Of a stretch of 64,000 bases of DNA, positions 1 to 9,305 are shown in pieces. The stretch is from assembly GCA_030654015.1 (NCBI GenBank), contig JAURYI010000127.1, forward strand, positions 45,314 to 109,313. Direction: 5' to 3'. The position numbers were made by a program, and so were the translations under genes. This DNA comes from Methylococcales bacterium (GTDB lineage: Bacteria > Pseudomonadota > Gammaproteobacteria > Methylococcales > Methylomonadaceae). Numbering within the stretch: the first letter of the stretch is position 1; each line of letters starts with the position of its first letter. The notes under the pieces were generated by a model. That model worked only from the letters and a program-made list of their open reading frames with translations. It did not search any database and was not told the origin of the DNA.

Positions 1-75
1 CCCAATCTAAAATTAATGCCAGATAATGGTGCAAACCATTACCGTCAATGCTTAGAAGCCCTTGCTCTCTTATGA
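1..75 (+). CDS. C-terminal end of a DUF58-family protein (partial)
   Basis: The window opens inside a reading frame that runs for 24 codons and stops with TGA at 73-75. The visible tail ends in HYRQCLEALALL, which resembles the usual C-terminal end of DUF58 (von Willebrand A-like) proteins. These genes normally sit directly upstream of tgpA-type transglutaminase genes, as here. The stop codon overlaps the next start in an ATGA arrangement, which implies translational coupling. The assignment rests on this short tail and on context only. Confidence 0.6.
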   Translation, partial: PNLKLMPDNGANHYRQCLEALALL

Positions 76-2024
76 ACAGCCCACACCATAAACGCATTCT
101 GATTTTTTTGCTGACCTCAGTCGGGCTGATTGTCTTGCCGCACAGCGTCAACATCCCCCCTGCCCTGTTCGGTTTTTTCAGCCTGATGTTAGGCTGGCGG
201 TTTGCCTGTGTCTGGCGACCTCAGTATTTACCGACCGTGCGGGTACTGTTTTTCCTCACCATGCTCGCCCTCGTCTTATTGCTCAGCCAACACCGTCACC
301 TGCTAGGACGTGACGCGGGTACTAACTTATTCATCCTCGCACTGGGTTTGAAACTGCTGGAAATCAAAGCCGAGCGCGACATTTATCTGGTCACTTATCT
401 GGCGTTTATCGTTGCCGCCTCGCTGTTTTTATACGAGCAAAGCCTGTTCATGGCGGCGTATATTCTCGCCGTATGTTGTGTGCTGTTTGCCACTTTAGTT
501 GCCATTAACAGCCTGCAAATACATACCCGCGCCGCGCTGAAAACCGCCACCGTGATAGTCATGCAAGCCATACCGCTGACCGTGATTATTTTCATCCTGT
601 TTCCGCGCGTCGAAGCCCCGCGCTGGATGCTGTTTGAAGAAAAAAACAAAGCTAAAATCGGTTTAAGCGACAGCATGGAACCGGGATCTATCAGCGACTT
701 AGGCACATCGGAAGAACTGGTGTTCCGTGTGAAATTTACAGGTGACATACCGCCGCCAAAACTACGCTATTGGCGCGGCCCTGTGTTGTCATACACCGAC
801 GGCAAACGCTGGACACAAGTCAGATTTAAAGCCCCCGTAGCTAACCCCAGTTATGCGGGAACCGCCTATTCCTACACGCTATTAATGGAAACGCAGGAAA
901 AAGACTGGGTATTCGGCTTGGATCTTCCTGCACAGTTCTCTAATCCGTTAGTGCAGAACGGTTATTACCAGCTCATTAATCTGGAGAATCCGCATAAACG
1001 CGCCGAATATCAAATCACCTCTTATTCACAATACAACACAGGCAATCTGACCCGAAGCGAATACCAAACCAGCATCCAGCTGCCGCGTGAACCCTCCGAT
1101 AAAATCAAGCAACTCGTCACCCAGCTGCACGGTTTTGACAGCAAACCCGACGCGCTGATTCAGCAGATACTCAACCATTTTCGCCAAGAGGATTTTCACT
1201 ACACACTGACCCCGCCACTGATGGAAGATAATCCCATCGACAGCTTTTTATTCAGCACCAAGCGCGGTTTTTGCAGTCATTACGCCTCCGCATTCGTCTA
1301 TTTAATGCGCGTTGCCCACATTCCCGCGCGGGTCGTCACTGGTTATCAAGGCGGTCAATTCAACCGCGTCGGCAATTTTCTGGAAATACGCCAAGCCAAC
1401 GCCCATGCGTGGGCAGAAGTCTGGCTGGAAAATCAAGGCTGGGTGCGCGTTGACCCGACCGCCGCCATTGCCCCCGAACGCATTGAACAACAACTGAATC
1501 TCGACCAGCTCGAACTCGGCGGTGATATTCGCTTCGATGCAGGCGATGCCAAACAACTGAACTGGCTGAAACAAACCCGCCAACTCTGGGAAAACGCCGA
1601 TTACCAATGGCAACGCTGGGTCGTCAACTACGACAGCAACAACCAATCCGACTTCCTGTCCCAATTCGGCATTCATGATTTTAAAACCATGATGCAATGG
1701 TTAATGACCTTAGTCGGCTTGATGACCGTGATATTAAGCGGGTTTTTACTGTACCAAAAGAAAAAAGCCACCGACCCCGTATTACGGCTTTATCAGCAGT
1801 TTTGCCAGAAATTACAAGCCGCAGGATTAACCAGAACCGACCGCGAAGGCGCGGTAGATTTCGCCCATCGCGCCACCACAGCCCTGCCCGAACACGCAGA
1901 AATAATTGAAGAAATTACCACCGCATTTATTCAGCTACGCTATGGCAGAGTAACTACACGCGAGGATTTTGGGAAATTTGCTAAGTTGGTGGCGGGGTTT
2001 AAATTGAATAACCGTAAACCGTAG
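72..2024 (+). CDS. tgpA: TgpA-type membrane transglutaminase (DUF3488/DUF4129)
   Basis: This is a 650-residue membrane protein of the TgpA family, an inner-membrane protein with a periplasmic transglutaminase-like domain. About five or six hydrophobic segments fill the first 190 residues. The transglutaminase core follows, with the catalytic Cys in KRGFCSHYASAF, the His in NAHAWAEVW and the Asp in VRVDPTAA. A single membrane segment near residue 565 precedes a cytoplasmic DUF4129-like tail. I chose the ATG at 72 rather than the in-frame ATG at 48 because it forms an ATGA overlap with the upstream stop. Family members in Pseudomonas are essential, but the substrate is unknown. Length and domain order are normal. 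Confidence 0.9.
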   Translation: MNSPHHKRILIFLLTSVGLIVLPHSVNIPPALFGFFSLMLGWRFACVWRPQYLPTVRVLFFLTMLALVLLLSQHRHLLGRDAGTNLFILALGLKLLEIKAERDIYLVTYLAFIVAASLFLYEQSLFMAAYILAVCCVLFATLVAINSLQIHTRAALKTATVIVMQAIPLTVIIFILFPRVEAPRWMLFEEKNKAKIGLSDSMEPGSISDLGTSEELVFRVKFTGDIPPPKLRYWRGPVLSYTDGKRWTQVRFKAPVANPSYAGTAYSYTLLMETQEKDWVFGLDLPAQFSNPLVQNGYYQLINLENPHKRAEYQITSYSQYNTGNLTRSEYQTSIQLPREPSDKIKQLVTQLHGFDSKPDALIQQILNHFRQEDFHYTLTPPLMEDNPIDSFLFSTKRGFCSHYASAFVYLMRVAHIPARVVTGYQGGQFNRVGNFLEIRQANAHAWAEVWLENQGWVRVDPTAAIAPERIEQQLNLDQLELGGDIRFDAGDAKQLNWLKQTRQLWENADYQWQRWVVNYDSNNQSDFLSQFGIHDFKTMMQWLMTLVGLMTVILSGFLLYQKKKATDPVLRLYQQFCQKLQAAGLTRTDREGAVDFAHRATTALPEHAEIIEEITTAFIQLRYGRVTTREDFGKFAKLVAGFKLNNRKP

Positions 2025-2075
2025 ATTGGATTAGTTGATAGCCCTAACCTAACTAACCCAAGATAAATCTACGAA

Positions 2076-2861
2076 CTACAAATCCGTTTCCTGATCTTCA
2101 ATGACTTTGGGATAGCTATCGTCCTTATCAGGCGAATGCACAAAAAACCGCGAAAATACCAGCCCGATTTCAAATAACAACCACATCGGCACGGCTAATA
2201 AGGTTTGGGAAATGGCATCGGGTGGGGTTAAGAACATTCCGATAATAAACGCGCCGACTATCACATAAGGGCGTTTATCTGCCAGTTCAGCGGGCGATGT
2301 GAAGCCTGTCCACACCAACACAATGGTAAAAATCGGCACTTCAAAACACACGCCGAACGCGAAAAACATAGTCAGGATAAAATCCAGATACTTGCTAATA
2401 TCGGTCATCACCGACACGCCGACGGGTGCTGTGGTAGTTAAAAAACCGAATACCAACGGGAACACCACAAAATACGCAAACATCACACCCAGATAAAATA
2501 ACAACGTACTGGCGACCAATAATGGCAACACTAAACGGCGTTCGCTTTTATACAAACCGGGGGCAACAAACGCCCAAAATTGATACAAAATAATCGGCAC
2601 GGCTAAAAATACCGATGCAACCAACGCCAATTTAAACGGGGTGAGGAAGGGTGATGCCACATCAATGGCAATCATGGTGCTGTTTTCAGGCAGGTGTTTT
2701 AATAACGGCTCAGCCAGAAAACTGTAGATGTCGTTCGCGTAAAAAGACAGCGGCAGAAAAACCAATAACACCGCTAAAATCGCTTTTAATAGGCGATCTC
2801 GCAATTCAAGTAAGTGACTTAAAAACGGCGAGGTGTGCGGGTCAAAATCATTCAAGCTCAT
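2076..2861 (-). CDS. tatC: Twin-arginine translocase subunit TatC
   Basis: TatC is the polytopic receptor that binds twin-arginine signal peptides and, with TatB, forms the recognition complex of the Sec-independent export pathway. The 261-residue product begins with the typical [16 protein letters not shown] amphipathic N-terminus and has six hydrophobic segments. The periplasmic loop holds [16 protein letters not shown] and the family pattern [17 protein letters not shown]. It overlaps tatB by 14 nt and is the last gene of the his-tat run. Length and sequence are normal for the family. Confidence 0.97.
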   Translation of the reverse strand: MSLNDFDPHTSPFLSHLLELRDRLLKAILAVLLVFLPLSFYANDIYSFLAEPLLKHLPENSTMIAIDVASPFLTPFKLALVASVFLAVPIILYQFWAFVAPGLYKSERRLVLPLLVASTLLFYLGVMFAYFVVFPLVFGFLTTTAPVGVSVMTDISKYLDFILTMFFAFGVCFEVPIFTIVLVWTGFTSPAELADKRPYVIVGAFIIGMFLTPPDAISQTLLAVPMWLLFEIGLVFSRFFVHSPDKDDSYPKVIEDQETDL

Positions 2862-3177
2862 GAGGAGGGCGTTTTGTTAAATCGACACCGTCGTGAGACA
2901 GCGACGTGATGGAGGAGTGAATCGACTGCACGGTTTCGTTAGTTTCATCAACCAGTTGCTGAAAATCCTGTAAGCCCGATTCTTCTTTAAATAGCTGGCG
3001 CATTTCTTCGGCGCGGAGTTCAACGGCAATTTCCGCCTTAACGGAATTTATCATGGCGCGGGTTTTACCGAGCCAAAATCCAGCCAATCGTGCCGCAGCG
3101 GGTAAACGTTCAGGGCCGATGACCAGCAAACTCACCAAGCCGACCATGACCAATTCAGAAAAGCCTATTTCAAACAT
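2848..3177 (-). CDS. tatB: Twin-arginine translocase subunit TatB
   Basis: TatB is a single-span membrane protein that works with TatC in recognising folded Tat substrates. The product has 109 residues: an N-terminal membrane helix ([20 protein letters not shown]), the [10 protein letters not shown] hinge typical of TatB, then a charged amphipathic helix and an acidic tail. It lies 5 nt downstream of tatA and overlaps tatC. The C-terminal region is shorter than in E. coli TatB, within the normal range for the family. Confidence 0.94.
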   Translation of the reverse strand: MFEIGFSELVMVGLVSLLVIGPERLPAAARLAGFWLGKTRAMINSVKAEIAVELRAEEMRQLFKEESGLQDFQQLVDETNETVQSIHSSITSLSHDGVDLTKRPPHELE

Positions 3178-3182
3178 GACAC

Positions 3183-3401
3183 TTACACTTTTTCATCGGT
3201 TTTGCTGGCGGTCTCGCCTTCGATGATTTTATCTTTCACATCATCCGCTTCGGCAACTTTTTCGCCCTCGCCTTCTTTCAACGCGGAACGAAAACCGCGT
3301 ATGGCTTCGCCTAAATCCGTGCCGATGTTACGCAGTTTTTTCGTACCGAACACCACCATAATAATGGCTAATAAAATTAATAATTTAGGGACAGTTATCA
3401 T
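3183..3401 (-). CDS. tatA: Twin-arginine translocase subunit TatA
   Basis: TatA forms the size-variable pore element of the Tat system. The 72-residue product has one N-terminal membrane helix, the [14 protein letters not shown] hinge and amphipathic helix with the conserved FGTKKLR motif, and a highly charged tail. The N-terminus ([10 protein letters not shown]) lacks the usual MGx(S/F) start but is otherwise standard. An upstream palindromic repeat separates it from hisE, so tatABC may be partly uncoupled from the his genes. Confidence 0.93.
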   Translation of the reverse strand: MITVPKLLILLAIIMVVFGTKKLRNIGTDLGEAIRGFRSALKEGEGEKVAEADDVKDKIIEGETASKTDEKV

Positions 3402-3429
3402 GGTTGACTCCAGTAAAAATGCAGTATGA

Positions 3430-3460
3430 CGACTGCCAGTCTTTTAAGGATTGGCAGTCG
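3430..3460. repeat. Imperfect palindromic repeat (class A)
   Basis: The arms CGACTGCCA and TGGCAGTCG flank a short centre between hisE and tatA. The same element occurs in a perfect version at 7661-7694 between hisH and hisA, so this is a dispersed repeat and not a unique terminator. Its hairpin could still reduce readthrough into tatABC. Confidence 0.75.
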
Positions 3461-3500
3461 TGTTGGTATCGTAGAGATGCTACAGGGCAGCGTCTACCTT

Positions 3501-3818
3501 TTATGATTTGCGTCCAGCTTTTTCTTCCAAGCCAGACAAACCAAAACGGCGTTGCAATTCCGCTAACACATCATCAGGATGCAGGTCTTGTTGCGCTAAC
3601 AATACCATGCAATGAAACCACAAATCTGCCATTTCATAAACAATCTGTGATTTGTCATCGCCTTTAGCGGCAATCACCGTTTCAGTGGCTTCTTCGCCAA
3701 TCTTCTTTAATATGGTGTCCAAACCTTTGCTATACAAGCTCGCGACATACGATTTATCGGCAGTTTGTTGTTTGCGTTGTTCTAGGACTTCGGCGAGTTG
3801 GGATAATGTATCGTTCAT
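3501..3818 (-). CDS. hisE: Phosphoribosyl-ATP pyrophosphatase HisE
   Basis: HisE hydrolyses phosphoribosyl-ATP to phosphoribosyl-AMP, the second step of histidine synthesis. The 105-residue product carries the MazG-like metal-binding helices, seen as [12 protein letters not shown] and [13 protein letters not shown]. HisE is a separate protein here and is not fused to HisI. It is the last his gene of the run. Two small non-his genes separate it from hisI, 3 nt upstream. Confidence 0.95.
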   Translation of the reverse strand: MNDTLSQLAEVLEQRKQQTADKSYVASLYSKGLDTILKKIGEEATETVIAAKGDDKSQIVYEMADLWFHCMVLLAQQDLHPDDVLAELQRRFGLSGLEEKAGRKS

Positions 3819-3821
3819 AAA

Positions 3822-4052
3822 TTAAGCAGCTTTTACAATAGCGGTTTCAAGTTCACTACTCAGAGTGATAGGAATAAATAATGTTTGAGGATATAAATAA
3901 TCCTCACCTGATTCATCAATAACACGAATATATTGATGTTGTTTTGCCTGTTCACCGGGCAACATTTGATAAATCTTGCACCGTTCTAATGACGCAGGAT
4001 AATCGGCGTTGTCTATGCAAACGACAAAATGATGTAAATTCATAATGTTCAC
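3822..4052 (-). CDS. Small conserved protein of unknown function (second of pair)
   Basis: The product has 76 residues with the visible pattern FVVCIDNADYPASLERCKIYQMLP followed by VIDESGEDYLYP and a short C-terminal tail. I know this pattern from small proteins annotated only as hypothetical in many bacteria. There is no signal peptide or membrane segment, and it looks like a compact beta-rich fold. Its start overlaps the stop of the upstream 77-residue gene by 4 nt (ATGA). The pair sits between hisI and hisE and has no evident role in histidine synthesis. A toxin-antitoxin-like or regulatory pair is possible but not shown. Confidence 0.65.
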   Translation of the reverse strand: MNIMNLHHFVVCIDNADYPASLERCKIYQMLPGEQAKQHQYIRVIDESGEDYLYPQTLFIPITLSSELETAIVKAA

Positions 4053-4282
4053 CCAATAAATTGTTTAATTTTAAATTCCTTTTTGCCGATGCCTTTTGCT
4101 TCATACCAATGTAATTCAGCCAAACAAATCGCGCCATCTTCAAGTTTGATAGTGGCAATGCCTTTGCATTTTCGCCATCGTCCTTTACCGTAAATACGTT
4201 GCAACCTATCCAATTCACGAATGGCTGTCCCGACCGCAAAGGTTTCGACTTGAGCCAATTCGCTGATGATTTCAAACGGCAT
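4049..4282 (-). CDS. Small conserved basic protein of unknown function (first of pair)
   Basis: The product has 77 residues and is rich in Lys and Arg, with the pattern IRELDRLQRIYGKGRWRKCKGIA and a C-terminal AELHWYEAKGIGKKEFKIK. Similar small proteins are usually annotated as hypothetical and sit beside a gene like the one downstream. Its ATG overlaps the hisI stop by one base (TAATG) and its stop overlaps the next start by 4 nt, so it is translated within the his operon. Function is unknown. The basic character would suit nucleic acid or protein binding. Confidence 0.65.
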   Translation of the reverse strand: MPFEIISELAQVETFAVGTAIRELDRLQRIYGKGRWRKCKGIATIKLEDGAICLAELHWYEAKGIGKKEFKIKQFIG

Positions 4283-4665
4283 TATTTCTTATAAATCTCG
4301 TCAGGATTTTTTAACACTGGTTCAACCGCTTGCCACTCGCCATCAACCAACTGCCGATAAAAACAGCTTTCACGTCCTGTGTGACAGGCAATCCCACCTT
4401 CTTGTTCAATGTGTAGCAACAGCACATCTTCGTCACAATCCATAAATAATCCGATGACTTTTTGTCTATGCCCTGATTCTTCGCCCTTACGCCATAACCG
4501 ACCGCGTGAGCGTGACCAATACACCGCATAACCTTCCTGCACCGTTAAAGCCAACGATTCACGATTCATCCACGCAAACATCACCACTTTACCGCTATCG
4601 TGTTGCTGTGCAATGACAGGAATTAAGCCCTCTTCTGTCCAGCGGATTTCATCTAGCCAATTCAT
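4282..4665 (-). CDS. hisI: Phosphoribosyl-AMP cyclohydrolase HisI
   Basis: HisI opens the adenine ring of phosphoribosyl-AMP, the third step of histidine synthesis, using Zn and Mg. Expected motifs are present: the N-terminal [18 protein letters not shown], the metal-binding [13 protein letters not shown], and [11 protein letters not shown] with its zinc-ligand cysteines. I chose the ATG at 4665, preceded by GGATAACAAT and matching usual family N-termini. An in-frame ATG at 4677 is also possible. The gene follows an inserted HNH nuclease gene. Confidence 0.95.
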   Translation of the reverse strand: MNWLDEIRWTEEGLIPVIAQQHDSGKVVMFAWMNRESLALTVQEGYAVYWSRSRGRLWRKGEESGHRQKVIGLFMDCDEDVLLLHIEQEGGIACHTGRESCFYRQLVDGEWQAVEPVLKNPDEIYKK

Positions 4666-4669
4666 ATTG

Positions 4670-5347
4670 TTATCCATTATTCATTTTATTACGCGAAATA
4701 AGACACTTCTGTGCAGTTCCATCCTCAATAGTTTGGAATATTTTTGTTTTAGCTTCATCTATGGATTGATATATCTTTTTGCCTCTGACACCATTCATAT
4801 AAACGACAAAGCCTTTTTCAATTGTCACTATATCTGCATAAATATCTTTTTGATGAATTCTTAATCTACGCCCACTTTGTTTCCATCGTGAAGATTCTTG
4901 AAACCGTTTTAGCCGCTCCTCGTAACGGTTTTTGGAATTCATGTGTTCACTGGCTATTCTTGTACCCGTCAAATGGTCGCAACAGTTAGTTCCTACATTT
5001 AATGGCTCCCAATGTCGGTGATGAACTGTAAAAACATAACGTAAAGAAGTGCCACATAGCTCACATGAAGCGTTTAGCTCACCCAAGTCTTCTTCACAAA
5101 CTAAATGCCATCCAGAATTAGGAGGAATAAGTCCATGTTCTCTTGCATGACATCCTTTGCAGAGTGTTTCACAATCACCGTAACTATATTCCCAAGGACT
5201 TTTTCCATCAACATAGTGTTTGTGATGCACTTGTAGAACAACACCATCAGATTCTAAACGATGGCATACAGAACAGCAGTTACCATCGAGATCAATCACT
5301 TCTTGGCGAAAATTCAGCCATTTTTTATTGCGATATGGTTTCGACAT
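4670..5347 (-). CDS. HNH endonuclease-like protein inserted in the his operon
   Basis: The 225-residue protein has a recognisable HNH nuclease core: a CSVC pair, then [10 protein letters not shown], then [11 protein letters not shown], giving the Cys-x2-Cys/HH/Cys-x2-Cys-H layout that holds the catalytic metal and structural zinc. A second Cys/His cluster ([18 protein letters not shown]) suggests a degenerate duplicate or extra zinc site. The C-terminal third is unassigned. The gene lies between hisF and hisI, 28 nt after hisF, and has no role in histidine synthesis. It looks like a mobile or defence-related nuclease. No intron or intein structure is visible around it. Confidence 0.8.
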   Translation of the reverse strand: MSKPYRNKKWLNFRQEVIDLDGNCCSVCHRLESDGVVLQVHHKHYVDGKSPWEYSYGDCETLCKGCHAREHGLIPPNSGWHLVCEEDLGELNASCELCGTSLRYVFTVHHRHWEPLNVGTNCCDHLTGTRIASEHMNSKNRYEERLKRFQESSRWKQSGRRLRIHQKDIYADIVTIEKGFVVYMNGVRGKKIYQSIDEAKTKIFQTIEDGTAQKCLISRNKMNNG

Positions 5348-5375
5348 AAAAACCTAAAAAACGTAGCTGATTCGA

Positions 5376-6149
5376 TTATAGTCTTACTTCAATGCCTTTT
5401 GCTGCCATGTGTCGTTTGGCTTGTTCAATGGTGTATTCCCCAAAATGGAAAATACTGGCTGCTAATACTGCGTCGGCTTTACCTTCGAGTATGCCTTCGG
5501 CTAAATGGTCTAAGTTACCTACGCCACCCGATGCAATCACAGGCACAGAGACCGCTTCACTCACTGCGCGAGTCAAGGGCAAGTTAAAGCCGCTTTTGGT
5601 GCCGTCTTTATCCATGCTGGTTAATAGAATTTCGCCCGCGCCAAATTCGACCATTTTTATAGCCCATTCGACAGCATCTATGCCTGTGGGTTTGCGTCCA
5701 CCGTGGGTGAAAATTTCCCAGCGATTGGGTTCGCCGTCCGCGCTGACTTTTTTGGCATCAATGGCGACCACGATACATTGCGAACCAAAACGTTCGGCGG
5801 CTTCTCGGACAAATTCAGGTCTGAATATTGCCGCGCTGTTAATGCCGACTTTGTCCGCGCCTGCGTTTAACATGGTGCGGATGTCGTCTAAGGTACGAAT
5901 ACCACCGCCCACAGTGAGCGGTATAAACACTTCACTAGCAACTTGTTCCACCACATGAACCATTGTGCCGCGTTCATGATGGGTGGCAGTGATGTCTAAA
6001 AAGGTAATTTCATCCGCGCCTTCACGGTCATAACGGCGGGCGATTTCCACAGGATCACCTGCATCACGAATATCAACAAACTGCACGCCTTTTACAACGC
6101 GACCGTTATCAACATCAAGGCAGGGAATAATACGTTTGGCTAGGGTCAT
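5376..6149 (-). CDS. hisF: Imidazole glycerol phosphate synthase subunit HisF
   Basis: HisF is the cyclase subunit that, with HisH, converts PRFAR and ammonia to imidazole glycerol phosphate and AICAR. The 257-residue (beta/alpha)8 barrel begins [18 protein letters not shown], with the conserved Asp of CLDVD, and carries the phosphate-binding loops TVGGGIRT and VIASGGVGN plus the second catalytic Asp region [11 protein letters not shown]. Its ATG forms an ATGA overlap with the stop of an inserted 105-residue gene. Length is normal. Confidence 0.97.
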   Translation of the reverse strand: MTLAKRIIPCLDVDNGRVVKGVQFVDIRDAGDPVEIARRYDREGADEITFLDITATHHERGTMVHVVEQVASEVFIPLTVGGGIRTLDDIRTMLNAGADKVGINSAAIFRPEFVREAAERFGSQCIVVAIDAKKVSADGEPNRWEIFTHGGRKPTGIDAVEWAIKMVEFGAGEILLTSMDKDGTKSGFNLPLTRAVSEAVSVPVIASGGVGNLDHLAEGILEGKADAVLAASIFHFGEYTIEQAKRHMAAKGIEVRL

Positions 6150-6463
6150 GCGGTTTTCCCATCTTTCAAATTATCAAAATAATGCCATTCATCTTGACTG
6201 CTCATACGCAATGTTAATATGTTCTCTAAAGCATCTTCATCGGTGTTGTCATAAAGCAATTGGGTTAATTTTTTTAGTGCATTAACACTATACTGACTTT
6301 CTAGCCATTGTTTCTTAACATGGACGTTGACAATAAATGAAGTCGGTTTCATACCTGGATAGGATTCTTCAATGTCCAATACAGCTTTATCATCAACGCA
6401 TTGCATTTCAATACAAACTTTTTTGAAGTTTTCCAATTTGTTTTCTAATTCTGCTCTATCCAT
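6146..6463 (-). CDS. Hypothetical protein paired with a HEPN-domain protein
   Basis: The 105-residue acidic product is one I do not recognise. It has a helical N-terminus ([17 protein letters not shown]), a central beta-rich stretch ([18 protein letters not shown]) and a C-terminal helix ending in WHYFDNL. No nucleotidyltransferase motif (GSxxxG...D) is visible, so it is not a standard MNT partner. It overlaps the upstream HEPN gene by 19 nt and its stop overlaps hisF by 4 nt. Tight coupling suggests the two form a functional pair, possibly antitoxin-like. Confidence 0.6.
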   Translation of the reverse strand: MDRAELENKLENFKKVCIEMQCVDDKAVLDIEESYPGMKPTSFIVNVHVKKQWLESQYSVNALKKLTQLLYDNTDEDALENILTLRMSSQDEWHYFDNLKDGKTA

Positions 6464-6912
6464 TTTAAGATACCCTCTGGATGGTTTAACAAATCAATGA
6501 ACGATTCTACAATTTCTTTGGTTTTCGTATTTGTAGACAAATAACGAACTTGCTCATTCCAATCTTCTTTCTTTCCAGTACACGCAGTAAAAAACAAATA
6601 AGAGTTACGTAAATTTTCGTTTCTTATTTTTGCTTTGCGAAATTTTTCTTCTAACCCACTGAAAATAAGCAGCAAATTTATATCATGTGTTTCAACAACT
6701 TTTCTTAAATCACCAATACCTTGAATCGCACAACCATTTTTATCAAACAGATTATCTATTTTAAAGTGTTCACACACTTTTGCTTTCAACATTAACTCAA
6801 CACTGTAACCTGCTAAATAAAACGCGCCATCATATTTACCCGAGGCACACAGTATCTCTGCTTCTTCCAGTCTTGTATTAGCCAATTCCTTTATCTGTGC
6901 AACTGTTTTCAT
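6445..6912 (-). CDS. HEPN-domain protein inserted in the his operon
   Basis: The 155-residue, mostly helical protein has the HEPN signature [20 protein letters not shown] near residues 25-44, as in PF05168-type HEPN proteins. HEPN proteins are often RNases in toxin-antitoxin or defence systems. I do not see a clean R-x4-6-H active-site motif in the C-terminal half, so it may be an inactive or non-nuclease member. Its ATG overlaps the hisA stop (ATGA), and it is followed by an overlapping 105-residue gene. The segment is AT-rich compared with the his genes around it, suggesting acquisition. Confidence 0.75.
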   Translation of the reverse strand: MKTVAQIKELANTRLEEAEILCASGKYDGAFYLAGYSVELMLKAKVCEHFKIDNLFDKNGCAIQGIGDLRKVVETHDINLLLIFSGLEEKFRKAKIRNENLRNSYLFFTACTGKKEDWNEQVRYLSTNTKTKEIVESFIDLLNHPEGILKWIEQN

Positions 6913-7643
6913 GCGTAAGTCTCAGCAATCCTCTCCGCTTCGGCAAAATCCAATGTACCTTCATAAATCGCGCGACCTGTAATCGCACCCATAATGCCTT
7001 CGTGGGCGACTTTGCCTAAGGCGTGAATATCGTCCATGTTAGTGATACCGCCTGAGGCAATCACGGGGATATTGATAGCGCGTGCTAAACGGGCAGTGGC
7101 TTCGACATTGACACCTTGCATCATGCCATCTCTGGAAATATCGGTGTAGATAATGGCTTCTACGCCATCGGATTCAAAGTGTTGCGCTAAATCGATTACG
7201 TCATGTTTGGACAGTTTTGACCAGCCATCAATGGCGACTTTGCCGTCTTTGGCATCTAAGCCGACGATAATGCGGCGTGGGTATTCGATTGCCATATCAC
7301 GGACAAAATGCGGTTCATTGACCGCTTTAGTGCCGATAATGACATATTCCACGCCCGCATTCAGATAGGCTTGAATAGTTTCTTCGTCACGAATACCGCC
7401 GCCGATTTGGACAGGAACATCAGGATAGGCTTCAACTATCGCGTGAATTACCTCGGCATTTCTGGGTTTACCTGCAAACGCGCCATCTAAATCGACTAAA
7501 TGTATGCGTCTTGCACCTAATGCAACCCAACGACCTGCGACTTCAACAGGGTTGTCAGAAAATACCGTGTCATCTTCCATGCGTCCTTGACGTAGGCGCA
7601 CACACTTTCCATCTTTTAAATCAATAGCGGGGATTAACAGCAT
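6909..7643 (-). CDS. hisA: ProFAR isomerase HisA
   Basis: HisA isomerises ProFAR to PRFAR in histidine synthesis. The 244-residue barrel starts [20 protein letters not shown] with the catalytic Asp in AIDL. The second catalytic Asp lies in [12 protein letters not shown], and the phosphate loops QIGGGIR and ASGGI are present. I chose the ATG at 7643, preceded by GAGG about 7 nt upstream, over the longer frame starting at 7694, which would begin inside a palindromic repeat. Confidence 0.96.
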   Translation of the reverse strand: MLLIPAIDLKDGKCVRLRQGRMEDDTVFSDNPVEVAGRWVALGARRIHLVDLDGAFAGKPRNAEVIHAIVEAYPDVPVQIGGGIRDEETIQAYLNAGVEYVIIGTKAVNEPHFVRDMAIEYPRRIIVGLDAKDGKVAIDGWSKLSKHDVIDLAQHFESDGVEAIIYTDISRDGMMQGVNVEATARLARAINIPVIASGGITNMDDIHALGKVAHEGIMGAITGRAIYEGTLDFAEAERIAETYA

Positions 7644-7660
7644 AAAAACCTCAAAAGTTA

Positions 7661-7694
7661 ATGACTGCCAGTCCTTCAAAGGACTGGCAGTCAT
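7661..7694. repeat. Perfect palindromic repeat (class A)
   Basis: Perfect 14-nt arms (ATGACTGCCAGTCC and its complement) flank TTCAAA between hisH and hisA. A diverged copy is at 3430-3460. The hairpin may tune expression within the his operon by RNA stability or partial termination. There is no U-tract. Confidence 0.85.
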
Positions 7695-7699
7695 GTTGA

Positions 7700-8341
7700 T
7701 TAGACTTGACCATTCCAGTGTAAAAAATTCTGTAACAGTTGCAAACCAACTGCCTGACTTTTTTCAGGGTGAAATTGTACGGCAAAAAGATTGTTTCGCG
7801 CCAAAGCACAGGCGAAGGCATCGGGATAATCGGTGGTTGCGGCAATCACAGACATATCATCAGGCTGCGCATAATAGCTATGCACAAAATAAAAGCGACT
7901 GTTTTGGGGAATGTTTTCCCACAAAGGATGCGGCTTTTGTTGTACTTGATTCCAGCCCATGTGCGGCACTTTCAATATCTCGCCTTGGGCATCACGCAAC
8001 GATTCTGGAAAATGCACGACGTGACCTTGGAAAATATTAAGCCCATCGGTATGCCCATTTTCCGCACTGTCAGTGAGTAACGCCTGCATTCCTAAGCAAA
8101 TACCCAGCAACGGTTTAGTGTTGGCAACTTGTTTAATAATGTTATCCAAACCTGATTGTTGCAACGCCTGCATACAATCACGCATTGCACCGACACCAGG
8201 GAAAACAACCCTATCCGCGTTTAAAATTTCATTTTCGTTAGCGGTTACTAACACATCCACGTCAGGCGCGGCGTGTTGTAAGGCTTTGGCAATGGAATGT
8301 AAATTACCCATTCCGTAATCAATGACAGCAACAGAAGACAT
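7700..8341 (-). CDS. hisH: Imidazole glycerol phosphate synthase glutaminase HisH
   Basis: HisH is the class I glutamine amidotransferase that feeds ammonia to HisF. The 213-residue protein has [15 protein letters not shown] at the N-terminus, the nucleophile Cys in GICLGMQ and the catalytic His/Glu in VQFHPEKSQ. It sits between two palindromic repeats, downstream of hisB and upstream of hisA. Length and motifs are standard. Confidence 0.96.
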   Translation of the reverse strand: MSSVAVIDYGMGNLHSIAKALQHAAPDVDVLVTANENEILNADRVVFPGVGAMRDCMQALQQSGLDNIIKQVANTKPLLGICLGMQALLTDSAENGHTDGLNIFQGHVVHFPESLRDAQGEILKVPHMGWNQVQQKPHPLWENIPQNSRFYFVHSYYAQPDDMSVIAATTDYPDAFACALARNNLFAVQFHPEKSQAVGLQLLQNFLHWNGQV

Positions 8342-8370
8342 AAGTATTAATAGGGTAGTGGCGATAGCGT

Positions 8371-8403
8371 AGACCTCTCAGGTTTTGAAAACCTGAGAGG
8401 TCT
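8371..8403. repeat. Perfect inverted repeat (class B) between hisB and hisH
   Basis: Two perfect 16-nt arms (AGACCTCTCAGGTTTT and its complement) are separated by a single G. Such a one-base loop would form a cruciform or long hairpin. No second copy is visible in the window. There is no following T-tract on the minus strand, so it is not a classical terminator of hisB. Confidence 0.8.
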
Positions 8404-8423
8404 GTTTATGGATGCAGACGGTA

Positions 8424-9017
8424 TTAAAGCACGCCTTTAGTAGACGGCATTATACCCGCCATTCGCTCATCGGCGGTAATTGCCATACGGATAGCGCGAC
8501 CTAAGGCCTTGAAAATAGTTTCCGCTACATGATGGGCATTCGCGCCTTTCAGATTATCAATATGCAGCGTGACACCCGCATGATTAACAAAGCCTTGGAA
8601 AAATTCACGGAACAAATCGACATCAAAACCGCCGATAGATGCTCTGGGATATTTGACCTCATAAAACAAGCCAGCACGACCTGAAAAATCAATTACCACG
8701 CGCGATAACGCCTCATCCAAAGGAATGTAAGAGTGACCATAACGACAAAGTCCTTTTTTATCGCCGAGTGCTTTAGTAAACGCCATTCCTAAGGTAATGC
8801 CTATATCTTCCACCGTGTGATGAGCATCAATCTCTAAATCGCCGTGTGCGACAATATCCATATCAATCAAACCATGTCTAGCAATTTGATCCATCATGTG
8901 ATCCAGAAAAGGCACACCTGTGACAAATGAGGCTTTACCTGTACCATCTAAATTGATGGTAATTTTAATTTGAGTTTCAAGCGTATTACGCTCGACTTGG
9001 GCGATTCGTTGAGTCAT
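8424..9017 (-). CDS. hisB: Imidazoleglycerol-phosphate dehydratase HisB
   Basis: HisB dehydrates imidazole glycerol phosphate to imidazole acetol phosphate. The 197-residue protein is the monofunctional dehydratase without the phosphatase domain of the enteric fusion. The two metal-binding signatures are visible: [14 protein letters not shown] and the C-terminal [14 protein letters not shown]. It is the first gene of the minus-strand his run. Its promoter should lie in 9018-9305, shared with the divergent ParA-like gene. Confidence 0.97.
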   Translation of the reverse strand: MTQRIAQVERNTLETQIKITINLDGTGKASFVTGVPFLDHMMDQIARHGLIDMDIVAHGDLEIDAHHTVEDIGITLGMAFTKALGDKKGLCRYGHSYIPLDEALSRVVIDFSGRAGLFYEVKYPRASIGGFDVDLFREFFQGFVNHAGVTLHIDNLKGANAHHVAETIFKALGRAIRMAITADERMAGIMPSTKGVL

Positions 9018-9305
9018 TTTTCTATTTGAATGTAGGCGGAGTGTGTGTCCGCGTGTGTGGATAATATGTGGGTTGGTTACATCTTACACGTTTCCAGTGG
9101 TGTTTTAAATGCTCTATAGCTGGGTGTTTTTGCGACAGGCTTAGATACAAGTAAACGGTTTATCCGTTAAAATAAGGTACTCTGTAAATTGAGTGCCAGA
9201 TAATACAGCTATCATTTATCGCTCTTTACGCATTAAAATTAAAACCTTTTTCTCGTTTCCATACACTATGTTGGGGATGACTCACTATTACCGAATAGGT
9301 TAATC

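Noticed and set aside
48..71. ATG at 48 as the start of the transglutaminase gene
   Set aside because: The ATG at 72 overlaps the upstream DUF58 stop as ATGA, a common arrangement, and the extra eight residues lack family similarity.
7693..8318. Plus-strand frames opposite hisH
   Set aside because: They are shadows of a well-supported minus-strand gene with no family similarity or ribosome binding site.
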